Shown here: one piece after another, positions 23,691 to 32,600 of the stretch
How the letters are laid out: each line of letters starts with the position of its first letter
How positions within the stretch are numbered: the stretch's first letter is position 1
Source: Verrucomicrobiota bacterium
GTDB lineage: Bacteria; Verrucomicrobiota; Verrucomicrobiia; Limisphaerales; UBA11358
DNA: 62,814 nucleotides
Assembly: GCA_028872915.1 (NCBI GenBank)
Contig: JAGWNY010000015.1
Location: 1-62,814, forward strand
Reading direction: 5' to 3'
Position numbers and translations under genes: made by a program
Notes under the pieces: generated by a model
Told to the model about the DNA's origin: nothing
Seen by the model: the letters and a program-made list of their open reading frames with translations, nothing else
Database searches by the model: none

Positions 23691-24616
23691 TCATGGCCAG
23701 AAGACTTATTATTACATTTCTCTGCTACGGCTGTGCTATGGCCCAAACCATGCTAGCCGGACCAGGTTCCAGGCTCACAGCCGCACAAAGGACAGAGATG
23801 TATGCGATGGTTACGGACGTCAACGCACCCTCATTGGCTTGGCGTATGGCAGTCATGCAGCGAATGATAACAGAGGCAAATTTCTTCGCAACTCGACTCC
23901 ATTTGCCGATCCAGCATCCTATTCAAATGAACGATGTAGTATATGACTTTATCCCGCCTCCTTGGTTCTGCCATATCGAAGGAACCAATCATTTCCCGGT
24001 GAGCACTTTTGGAACAAATATCTATGATGCCCATATTCCGCGTGAAGCGAGATTGCGCGCCCTCGAATTTGGCCCCAAGGGATATATTGAAACAACCAAT
24101 TTTCAATTCGGATTTTATAATGGAACCTTGTCCCACGTTATGCGCTTGAGCGCACATCAGGTGGAGCGCTATGCCAATAATCTTGATGGATTAGTTGGCA
24201 AGCCTTCGCTGATTGACACTAATGGCGCGTATCAATTTGCCACTCAATGGCTGGCCGCAGTGGATGTAGATGTGGTTGATTTGAACAAGCTGAAGTGGGA
24301 TGTGCATCAATTAAGGTATCTGCCGCGCCACGCAACCAACAGTGTTCTTTTGCCGATTTACTACGTGGATTTCGGCAACAAACATTACCCTGCAATCGGC
24401 AACCTCCAGGCTTTTGATGCGCCCTTGGTTTCAGTTGAAGTTCTCGGCACGACCAAGGAACTTCAAGACCTGCGGATAAATGTAAATGATTTGTCCCTTT
24501 CGCGCCGCCCATTATTATTGATAACCAATGCGCTTGACCTCATTCGCGCACCCAATCCGCCGACGGAGCAACTAAAAAAAGCGCCAAGCCTCCAAACCAA
24601 CTCGGTCCGGCCCTGA
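23687..24616 (+). CDS. Unknown secreted protein, tandem paralogue 1
   Basis: 309 residues. The start is GTG at 23687, overlapping the previous stop. It is homologous to the ATG start of paralogue 2 at 24960 (both read M-I); ATG at 23693 is the alternative. A signal peptide (LIITFLCYGCAMAQTMLA) precedes a conserved body with ATRLHLPIQHPIQ, FQFGFYNGTLSHVMRLSA and NLDGLVGKPSLIDTNGAYQF followed by ATQWLAAVDVD. I do not recognise the family. The C-terminal LDLIRAPNPPTEQLKKAPSL is encoded by 69 bp identical to the same place in paralogue 2. It is likely a partner of the caspase-like protein encoded directly upstream. Confidence 0.75.
   Translation: MIMARRLIITFLCYGCAMAQTMLAGPGSRLTAAQRTEMYAMVTDVNAPSLAWRMAVMQRMITEANFFATRLHLPIQHPIQMNDVVYDFIPPPWFCHIEGTNHFPVSTFGTNIYDAHIPREARLRALEFGPKGYIETTNFQFGFYNGTLSHVMRLSAHQVERYANNLDGLVGKPSLIDTNGAYQFATQWLAAVDVDVVDLNKLKWDVHQLRYLPRHATNSVLLPIYYVDFGNKHYPAIGNLQAFDAPLVSVEVLGTTKELQDLRINVNDLSLSRRPLLLITNALDLIRAPNPPTEQLKKAPSLQTNSVRP
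24524..24592. repeat. Perfect 69-bp direct repeat, copy 1 (partner 25797-25865)
   Basis: Identical to 25797-25865 while the surrounding paralogous genes differ markedly at the DNA level. It encodes the segment ALDLIRAPNPPTEQLKKAPS in both. Points to recent gene conversion or partial duplication. Confidence 0.97.
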
Positions 24617-24622
24617 ACCGGC

Positions 24623-24963
24623 ATGAAAATTTCCGCAAGAAGTCGAACCTGGGTTTTGCTTCTCCTCATCCTTCTGGCTGGAACTTTTGTCTGGCTGCTT
24701 TTCGTTCTCTTTCGTCCTTTTGAACCGCGTTATCTGGGCAAGAGGCTTACGGAATGGGCAAGAGAGGTTTGCCTGGTCGAATTTTACTACCCAAAAGATT
24801 GGCGCTCGGGGAGCTTCGCGCGCAAAATGACCGGGCGGTTGCGGCGATTCGACAGATTGGAGCAAATGCAGAAAACGGTGCTTATAGCAGCTACCTCATG
24901 GATCCCTCCGCGATCCTTTACGGAGCCGTTGATTTGACTTACGGTGTTCGCACAAGGCCATGA
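24623..24963 (+). pseudogene. Broken chimera: HEAT-family N-terminus fused to a caspase-like tail
   Basis: The first frame (from ATG 24623) begins with a membrane anchor (WVLLLLILLAGTFVWLLFVL) and FEPRYLGKRLTEWARE. That opening is typical of Verrucomicrobia membrane proteins with HEAT repeats. A second frame overlaps it and carries DRAVAAIRQIGANA, the start of a HEAT repeat, then NGAYSSYLMDPSAILYGAVD up to the stop at 24961-24963. This end matches the tail of the chimeric gene at 22725-23690. The two parts lie in different frames, so a frameshift around 24790-24830 separates them. The stop overlaps the next start (ATGA). It is best read as a gene remnant made by recombination. Confidence 0.6.
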
Positions 24964-26081
24964 TCAAGAGCATTATTATTGTGTTTGCGGGCTGCATTCT
25001 GGCTCGCACGGCTCCTGCGGCTCCTGAAACATCAAGAACGGAAAATGCCGAGAGGTTGAGGATGGCAGTGATCCTCAACCGCGCTGGATTGGCCTTCCGT
25101 GCCGTTATGACGCAGAAGATGCTTGCCGAAGCCAATTGGGCTGCTGACCGGTTGAAACTTCCCACCAAGCGCCCCATCCAAATAACGGACATTAAAGACC
25201 TCTTTATTTCCATGCCTTCTGGCTGCGTGCTTCAGCGGACCAATCCGCCCTTCTATCCTGACACTGTTTTCGGAACCAATATATTTAACCCGAACATCCC
25301 GCGCGACGCCAGGTTGCGCGCCCTGAAAATCGGTCCGAACGGCCGCATTGACACCGCCAATTTTGAATTCAGATTTTACGGCGCCCAATTGGCGGGGATA
25401 ATGCGCTTGAGCGCACCCCGGGTCGAGTATTACGCCGACAACCTTGATGCGCTTATTGGCAGGAAATCGCTCATTGACACGAACGGCGCCTGGCAACTGG
25501 CCACGCAATGGCTCGCGGCAGTGGATATGGACATGGCGGCCTTGAGCAAGCTCAAGCATTCCGTCAGCCAATTGCATTATTTGCTCCGAGGCGCCACCAA
25601 CACGATCACTCTGCCCATCTACTACGTGGATATTGGAACCCGGCACTTCCCAGCTTGCGGACTGTTGAAGGCGTACGACACGCCGATGGTGACGGTCGAG
25701 GTTCTTGGCACCACAAAGACGCTTCAAAACGTGGATTTGGCAGTGGACTTCGGCAGCGACGGCATTCCCTACGATAATCGCCCTCCCCTGCTCATCACCA
25801 ATGCGCTTGACCTCATTCGCGCACCCAATCCGCCGACGGAGCAACTAAAAAAAGCGCCAAGCCTCAAACCAATCGGCACCGGAATAAATCTTGGCTACGT
25901 TGATTTCAACCATGTGAATTTTATCACCCATATTCAAACGGACATGTTATTGAATGACGCAACAATAAAGGATGCTATCCAATTTGCCGCCGGCCAGCCT
26001 GATACAGGCGGCGAATTTAGTCCCAACTCCATGACGGTTTATGGATTTTGGGGGTTGACGTTTGGATTGGACAACTACTGA
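24960..26081 (+). CDS. Unknown secreted protein, tandem paralogue 2 with caspase-like tail
   Basis: 373 residues. Signal peptide IIIVFAGCILARTAPA, then the same body as paralogue 1: AADRLKLPTKRPIQITDI, FEFRFYGAQLAGIMRLSA, NLDALIGRKSLIDTNGAWQL, ATQWLAAVDMD. After the 69-bp repeat, about 60 extra residues end in MTVYGFWGLTFGLDNY. They resemble the tail of the caspase-like chimera (VVYGAADMYSG), so the end of the next upstream partner has been fused on. No known domain. It ends 4 bp before the third paralogue. Confidence 0.72.
   Translation: MIKSIIIVFAGCILARTAPAAPETSRTENAERLRMAVILNRAGLAFRAVMTQKMLAEANWAADRLKLPTKRPIQITDIKDLFISMPSGCVLQRTNPPFYPDTVFGTNIFNPNIPRDARLRALKIGPNGRIDTANFEFRFYGAQLAGIMRLSAPRVEYYADNLDALIGRKSLIDTNGAWQLATQWLAAVDMDMAALSKLKHSVSQLHYLLRGATNTITLPIYYVDIGTRHFPACGLLKAYDTPMVTVEVLGTTKTLQNVDLAVDFGSDGIPYDNRPPLLITNALDLIRAPNPPTEQLKKAPSLKPIGTGINLGYVDFNHVNFITHIQTDMLLNDATIKDAIQFAAGQPDTGGEFSPNSMTVYGFWGLTFGLDNY
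25797..25865. repeat. Perfect 69-bp direct repeat, copy 2
   Basis: Partner of 24524-24592, distance 1273 bp. The match breaks at single-base differences on both sides. Confidence 0.97.
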
Positions 26082-26085
26082 TATT

Positions 26086-26793
26086 ATGCCAATCACTCCC
26101 TTCATCCACGTTACTGCGGCCTTCTCCAATGCCGTGTTGGTGGCGATTCTGCCGCATGTCTCCGACTTTGCCAAAAAGTTGGATTTGCCGATTCCCCAGC
26201 CCATCACCACCAGCCAAGTCGGGCATTTCAACGTTGATCCCATGAAGGGTTTCATCGGAGGTGGCCTTTGGCTGACGAATCATTATCAGTTTGCTTTTGA
26301 TGATGGGTATGTACATATATTTCGCAACCTGAATGATAATCCTTATGTGGTGTCGGATGATCCCGCACGAACATGGCCGCGCTTTGCGGGACCGGACAAC
26401 ATGACCACCAATGATGCCATTGAATTTGCGCGGGACGCCTTGCGCAAATTGGGTTACGACCCGAAGCTTCTACACGCGGACAGTCCGCCATTCTCCGTCC
26501 ATGGTCCATACGATATGAAAGCGGGCTATCATTTTCCCTTTTGCGATATACGATGGGACGACGAGAGAGCGGGATTGGATTTTCAAATTGACATGAACAA
26601 GAAAATGCTGGTTGGCATGTCCCTGGTCAGCACGAATCTTTTTCGTCCCAATCCAAAAATTGATGTCGTGCCCGAACTGGAATCGGATTATCGAAAACGC
26701 ATTCAGGGGCGTATGTTTTTCCGCACCAATGCCGCCCCTCATCTGCCTGCCGATAACCCTGCTGGCGCTCCTTCTGCAACACCATCTGAGTAA
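26086..26793 (+). CDS. Unknown protein, tandem paralogue 3 lacking a signal peptide
   Basis: 235 residues from ATG 26086; ATG at 26062 would overlap the previous gene and is less likely. HVSDFAKKLDLPIPQPIT aligns with AEANWAADRLKLPTKRPIQ of paralogue 2, and NHYQFAFDDGYVHIFRN with the FEFRFYGAQL region. The middle (TNDAIEFARDALRKLGYDP) corresponds to the conserved NGAYQFATQWLA block. It is much diverged from paralogues 1 and 2, and no signal peptide is visible, so the 5' end has probably been lost in the duplication. The C-terminus is rich in Pro and Ala. Confidence 0.6.
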   Translation: MPITPFIHVTAAFSNAVLVAILPHVSDFAKKLDLPIPQPITTSQVGHFNVDPMKGFIGGGLWLTNHYQFAFDDGYVHIFRNLNDNPYVVSDDPARTWPRFAGPDNMTTNDAIEFARDALRKLGYDPKLLHADSPPFSVHGPYDMKAGYHFPFCDIRWDDERAGLDFQIDMNKKMLVGMSLVSTNLFRPNPKIDVVPELESDYRKRIQGRMFFRTNAAPHLPADNPAGAPSATPSE

Positions 26794-26959
26794 TCCCTGC
26801 CACGGAGCTGAAATTTTCCCTGGCAATTTTTTCCGCACAGATGCGGCGCCTACGGCGCTACGCTGCCGCGCAACCTCTTCGGTCCCCACTGGACGATCGC
26901 GGTTTGGATGCAATCGGAAAATGAGCCATTCGCGGGGTTGCCCCTATTCGGCGGAACAA

Positions 26960-27018
26960 GGCACGGATTGGATGATTGCCTTCCGGCGGGAAGCTGGTTG
27001 AATGGCGGCATGGCCATG
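26960..27018. repeat. Perfect 59-bp direct repeat, copy 2
   Basis: Partner of 22675-22733. It lies between the third paralogue and the stop codon of the GH2 gene at 27028. No gene follows its ATG. Confidence 0.97.
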
Positions 27019-27027
27019 ACGGTGAAA

Positions 27028-29628
27028 TTAAATGCCGTGCATCGCCGGAATCCTGGCGAATAATTTCAAGGAGACGCGGCCCAAACGGGGCGAACTGGCT
27101 GTCAGCCGCAGGGCGCCGGCCTTGAGACTCGACTGCACAATAACCAGGGCGTGACCGTTGAAGGCGCTGCGCTGCCAGGCGCCCTGGCATTTGTCGGGTT
27201 CGTGGCAACTGGGATCGCCGTTGCCCACGCCGATAATTTTACCCGGCCCGGTCAATTGAAAATGAATCCGATCGTCCGCCGTGGGCACAACGCGGCCTTT
27301 CGAATCAACGACTGAAACCTTGACCACGCTGCAATCCTGGCCGTCGGCATGGATCGTGGCGCGGTCGGGCGAAAGACGAATTGCGGCCGGCGCGCCCGTT
27401 GTCTCAACCTTTCTTTCGGCGATCAATTTCCCCTCCCCATCAAAGCCTTTTGCGCTTAAAACGCCGGGCGCATATTTCACGTTCCAGTCCAAAAACGAAT
27501 CGGGCTGCATCGTTTGCGTGCCCAGGCTTTTGCCGTTGAGGAACAATTCCACTTGTTTGCAATTGCTGAACACGCGCACGCGAATGTCGCGGCCGATTTT
27601 ATCCGGCCAATTCCAATGCGGCAAAACGTGCAATACCGGCTTGTCCTGCCACCATGACTGATAATAGTAATAAATATCCTTGGGGAAACCGCACGTGTCC
27701 ATCAAGCCGAAATGGGAATTGATGCAGGGCCATTTGCAAGGCGTCGGCTCGCCGCGATAATCGAAGCCGGTCCAGACAAATCCGCCGCTGGCGTAGGGGT
27801 GCGTGGCATAGAAGGGCCACCATTCCCACGGTGTCGCGCCCCAGTGGGGATGTTCATCGCCATAAGCGCCCAGGTAGCCGCGCTGCTTATCATCGGCATA
27901 AACGCCGCGCGTGGTGACGGTGCTGGCGGTTTCGGTGCCAATGATCGGCTGCTCCGGATGCCTGGCATGGTAACGGGCAATCATGGCGGTGTGATAATTA
28001 AATCCCTGAACGTCAATCACGGTGGAGATTCCATTGGTGTCTTTCACGCCGCCATACATCGCCACCGTGCAAAGCCGGGTAGGATCCAGACGGTGAGCGA
28101 CGTCCTGCAACATGGCTGCAATCCGCGCGCCGGCGCCCGTGCCGGCCAATGGCTCTTCATTGCCCAGCGACCAGATGAACACGCTGGGATGGTTTCGATC
28201 GCGCACAATCATTTCTTCAAGGGCAGCCAGCGTATCGGCATTGGTGTCAAAGCGGCGATTCTCATCCATCACCAGCATTCCGAGGCGGTCACAGGCGTCC
28301 AGTAATTCAGGATTCGGCGGATTGTGGGCGGTGCGCCAGGCGTTGCAGCCCATCTGCTTGAGCTTTTCCACCCGATAAGACTCGATGGCATCGGGCACCG
28401 CCGTGCCGACGCCGGCGAAATCCTGATGATTGCAAACGCCTTCGATGAGGCAATGTTTGCCATTGAGCAAAAATCCCTTTTCCGGATCAAATGCAATCGT
28501 GCGGATGCCGAACGCGGTTTCCTTGCGGTCAACCGTTTTGCCGCCAATTTCAACGGTTGTAATCAACCGGTAGAGGTTGGGCGTTTCAGGCGACCAAAGT
28601 TTGGGGGAAGGAACACACAAAATGGATTCGGCGCGGCGGCCGGCTTTCGTGGCGTCGGCTGGCTGGGAAACAGTCGCCACGGCTCGTCCGCGGGCGTTGA
28701 CGATTTTCTGCGTGAGCGTCACCGGGGAAGAACCGTTTGCATCGTCCAAAGTTGTCCGGACATGAATGGTGGCGGGGCCAACGGGGACGTTGTTGGAAAA
28801 TTCGCTCCAAACGAAAATTCCGCGTGGCGCGATGGCAACGGGCGGGGTTATTTCGAGCCAAACGTGGCGATAAATGCCCGCGCCTTCGTAAAACCAGCCT
28901 TCAAAACGCGACGCATCCACGCGCACGACGATTTCATTTTTCCCGCCGTAATTGGCAAATTGGCTGATGTCGTAACGAAAACCGGTGTAACCGTCCAGAT
29001 GCCGTCCAAGGAAATGGCCGTTGAGCCAGACCAATGAATTGCGATAGACACCTTCGAAATCAAGCCGGAGAACTTTTCCCTTGTCCGAAACTGGCAAATC
29101 AAATTGCTTTCGATACCAGCCGATGCTGTTTTGCGGAAAGAGCGGGCCAACCGGCTTGAAACCATGGCCGACAAGATTCTTTTCGTCCGCGCGGACGGTT
29201 TCAGCAGCGTTGCTATCGCCGCGTTCGGTCATGCCCGGCGGATTGGGCGGCGCGTTCGTGGCGAAGGGCAATTCCACCGCCCAATCGTGCGGCAAATCCA
29301 ACTGCCGCCAATCGCTGTCGTCAAAGACGGGCTGAACAAAGGAAACGTCGGTTCCAAAATCCCCGGCAGGAGGGTCGAACCGGGCGGCTGTGAGGGCTCC
29401 TTCCAATCCAACCTGGCCGGGGCGGGTCTTGGCCAAATCCTTCACTTCCGGATAATCAAATTGCGCGCCCGCGCCGGGCGCGTCGCCCAGGTGAAATCGC
29501 CATCCGAAATCCATCAGGATTTTTTCGCGCGGTGAATCAGCGGCGGAAACGTTGCCGATGAGCAGCGCGGCCAAAAAAAAGATGAATCCCAATCGAAAAG
29601 CAGGCATGGATGAACGCGCGGGGATCAT
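27028..29628 (-). CDS. GH2 family beta-glycosidase (866 aa), secreted
   Basis: A signal peptide (LGFIFFLAALLIGNVSA) is followed by a sugar-binding domain (about 40-300), an Ig-like domain, and a TIM barrel holding the acid/base Glu in WSLGNEEP and the nucleophile Glu in IIGTETAS. Then comes a DUF4982-type beta domain (VELFLNGKSLG), and last an invasin/Big-like domain (RATIHADGQDCSVVKVSVVD, GVGNGDPSCHEPD). This is the architecture of exo-beta-galactosidase-type GH2 enzymes. The start ATG overlaps the stop of the upstream GH2 gene, which supports 29628; an ATG at 29607 is the alternative. It ends the operon that begins with the autotransporter-like gene at 38721. Confidence 0.92.
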   Translation of the reverse strand: MIPARSSMPAFRLGFIFFLAALLIGNVSAADSPREKILMDFGWRFHLGDAPGAGAQFDYPEVKDLAKTRPGQVGLEGALTAARFDPPAGDFGTDVSFVQPVFDDSDWRQLDLPHDWAVELPFATNAPPNPPGMTERGDSNAAETVRADEKNLVGHGFKPVGPLFPQNSIGWYRKQFDLPVSDKGKVLRLDFEGVYRNSLVWLNGHFLGRHLDGYTGFRYDISQFANYGGKNEIVVRVDASRFEGWFYEGAGIYRHVWLEITPPVAIAPRGIFVWSEFSNNVPVGPATIHVRTTLDDANGSSPVTLTQKIVNARGRAVATVSQPADATKAGRRAESILCVPSPKLWSPETPNLYRLITTVEIGGKTVDRKETAFGIRTIAFDPEKGFLLNGKHCLIEGVCNHQDFAGVGTAVPDAIESYRVEKLKQMGCNAWRTAHNPPNPELLDACDRLGMLVMDENRRFDTNADTLAALEEMIVRDRNHPSVFIWSLGNEEPLAGTGAGARIAAMLQDVAHRLDPTRLCTVAMYGGVKDTNGISTVIDVQGFNYHTAMIARYHARHPEQPIIGTETASTVTTRGVYADDKQRGYLGAYGDEHPHWGATPWEWWPFYATHPYASGGFVWTGFDYRGEPTPCKWPCINSHFGLMDTCGFPKDIYYYYQSWWQDKPVLHVLPHWNWPDKIGRDIRVRVFSNCKQVELFLNGKSLGTQTMQPDSFLDWNVKYAPGVLSAKGFDGEGKLIAERKVETTGAPAAIRLSPDRATIHADGQDCSVVKVSVVDSKGRVVPTADDRIHFQLTGPGKIIGVGNGDPSCHEPDKCQGAWQRSAFNGHALVIVQSSLKAGALRLTASSPRLGRVSLKLFARIPAMHGI

Positions 29629-32600
29629 TGCTTCAAAATATAAAACGCATGGGCGTTGGTCGCGGCATTGGGAATATTTGTGGATAAATTGCCGTTGGCG
29701 TCAAAGGCAAAGACTCCACCGGTTTGCCATTGGTTGAGCGGCAACGCCAGATTGGTGGATTGGAGCAAGGTCCACGTTCCCGCGCCGCCATTCGTCGCGG
29801 TGATGGATAAATCGCCGTTTGAAACGGCCAGGCTTTCGATAACGGGCAACGGCGGGGGAGGGACGCGGGCGCTGATTTCGTCGGAATTGGCAGTGTCGCC
29901 GACCGGATTGACGGCAGAGATGACATAATAGTACGCAACGCCGTTGGTCACCGTCGCATCGGTATAGTTGGTGTCGTTCAACCCGGTGACGACTGAAGCA
30001 TACGGGCCGCCGCTGGTTGTGGCGCGCATCACGTTGTAGCTTGTGGCGCCGGCGACGGAAATCCAGGACAGGTCAATCCGGCCATTTGTGACAGACGCCG
30101 TTACTCCGGTTGGAGGCACAAGGAGAGGAACAAGCTGCAATCCGCAGACGGCAATGCCATCGCCGCCATTGATATAATTGACGTAAAATTGAATGGAATT
30201 CGTTCCGCCAGTGGAAAGGGCCGGCAATTCAAGATAATTGACCAACGGCGACGACCCTGAATCCGTGCTGACGCTCGTGACAAAATTGCTGGAGGCGTTG
30301 AAGGCGGTAAATTCGGCAAAGTAATATGCCGTCGCGCCGGCGATGGCGCTTCCGGTTGCTCCGGAAATATTTTGCATGAAATAGATATACGCCGAATAGC
30401 CGCCATTGGGAACGTTTCGCAGCGTAATGCCCATCGTGCTCACGGACGGATTGGATTTTTTTGGATTTACCTTCCAAAATGTATTCATCAGCCGCTGATT
30501 TGGCGGCGAACTGGCGGAAGTGGCCTGGCTCTGATGCCAGCCATCGCTCACATTGGCAACGGTCACCGAGATTGGCGATGCCGCCCCGCTGAAATCCTTC
30601 AATCCGCTGATCGTCACGCCCGGTTGCGTGCCGTTGGTGACGGGCGTAATTGGCCAGACGTTCCAATTCGACACCGCATAAACGCCGGCGGTGTCCGATG
30701 GCGAGAGAAAAAATCCGCTGTAACCGGAATAATTGGTGAGCGTGAATTGAACGCTGACGGCCGGGGACGGCGCGCCAACCGATACATTGTTTAAAACCAA
30801 ATTTGCCACCGAGCTGGTGATGCTGCCCGATCCATTGCCGGCCACCACGAAGAAACTTGCGCCGCTGACATCGTTCGCGCGCACCAAATGCGAATAGGAA
30901 GCATTTGTTTGTCCGGCGAGGATATTTGTCGCGTCGCCGAGAATTTCAAACCATTGGTAAGCAACGGGTAAATTGTTCGTGGCCATTGCGGAAAACACGA
31001 TGGGCGTCCCGACATAGACCGTATTGGAACTGACAAACGAATTGGGCTGAACCAAAAAGTAAAATGGACTTTGCGGCGTGGCGGAGGCTTCGGAGGAATT
31101 GACACTTTCGCCGTCGGCATTGAATGCCGACACGACGTAATAATACGTCGTGCCATTGACGACGTTGCCGTCCACAAGGCCCAGGTCCGCCGTGTTGCTC
31201 GCAATGGTTGTGTAAGGCCCGCCGCTGGTCGTCGCGCGTTTGACATTATACGTGATCGCCCCCGGCACAAGGTCCCAGCCCACTGTCACCTGTTGATTGC
31301 CCGCCACGGCAACCAGTCCCACCGGCGCCGCCGGCGCGGGAAGAACGTTGGCGGCGGTAAGGGTGACGTTGGCGGAAGTCAAACCCGCGCCCGAAGCCGT
31401 CAGCGTGATGCTTCCCGCATTGGTCAGGGATTGAACAATAACCTGCCCCAGGCCGTTGAACACGGAGCGCACGCCGATATTGTTGGTGGCCACGTCGGAT
31501 TCATGGCAATTGGGATCGCCGTTGCCCAATCCAAGCAGTGTTCCCCCGCCGCTGACGCTCAATGTCACCGTGTTGGTCGCCGTGGGCACCACGTTGCCCT
31601 GCGCGTCCACCACCGATACCGTTACCAGCGAAACGTCCCGGCCATCCGCCAGAATCGTCCCCCGATCCGGTTGCAACGTGATCGCCGCGGGCGATCCCGT
31701 CGTCACAATGGTGTTGGTGATGACGGGCTGGCCGCCAATATAACCCACCGCCTGGAGCGTCCCGGCCGCATACGGCACGCTCCATTCCAAATGGCCCAAC
31801 ACGTTCCCCGTTTGCCTCCCCTGGCTGACCCCGTTCAAAAACAATTCCACCGTTTGACAGTTGCTGAAAGCCCACACATCCATCGGCTGGCCTTCCATCC
31901 CCGCCCAATTCCAATGCGGAAAAACGTGCAGCACCGGTTTGTAAAGCCAATTGGCACGGCAATACCAGGCGTTGTCCTTCGCAAAACCGCACGTGTCCAG
32001 GATGCCAAAGTGCGAATTGATGCTCGGCCAGCTCGTCGGCGTAGGCTCCCCCCGATAATCGAAACCCGTCCAGTAAAAAAATCCCGCCACCCACGGATTG
32101 GCCTTGTAAAACTGCCACATCCCCTCCACCGTCTGGCTCCAACCCACCCCCGCATTCTTGATGTCATACGCCTCGACATACGAGTTGAGATTGGTGTAGA
32201 TGCCCCGATCCCCCACCTGGCTGCCGTCTTCGGTGGCAATCGTCGGCTGGGTCGGATGGCTGCCGTGATAGCCCGCTTCATTGCCTTCGTGGTAGTTGAA
32301 GCCTTGAACGTCCACGTTCGTCGAAAATCCATTGCCCCAGCTTCCGTTCATCGCCGCCGTGGTCAGCCGCGTCGGGTCCAATTGATGAACCAGATTCGTC
32401 ATCACCTGCATGATCGCCGCCCCCGTCGTCGTGCCTTGCAGCGTTTCCTCGTTCGCCAGCGACCAGATGAATACGCTCGGATGATTCCGGTCGCGAATCA
32501 CATTGCGCCCCAACTGCCCCAGCGCCTCCGGGTCCCAGCCCAGACGCCGGTTCTCGTCCATGACCAGCATCCCCAGCCGGTCGCAGGCATCCAACAGTTC

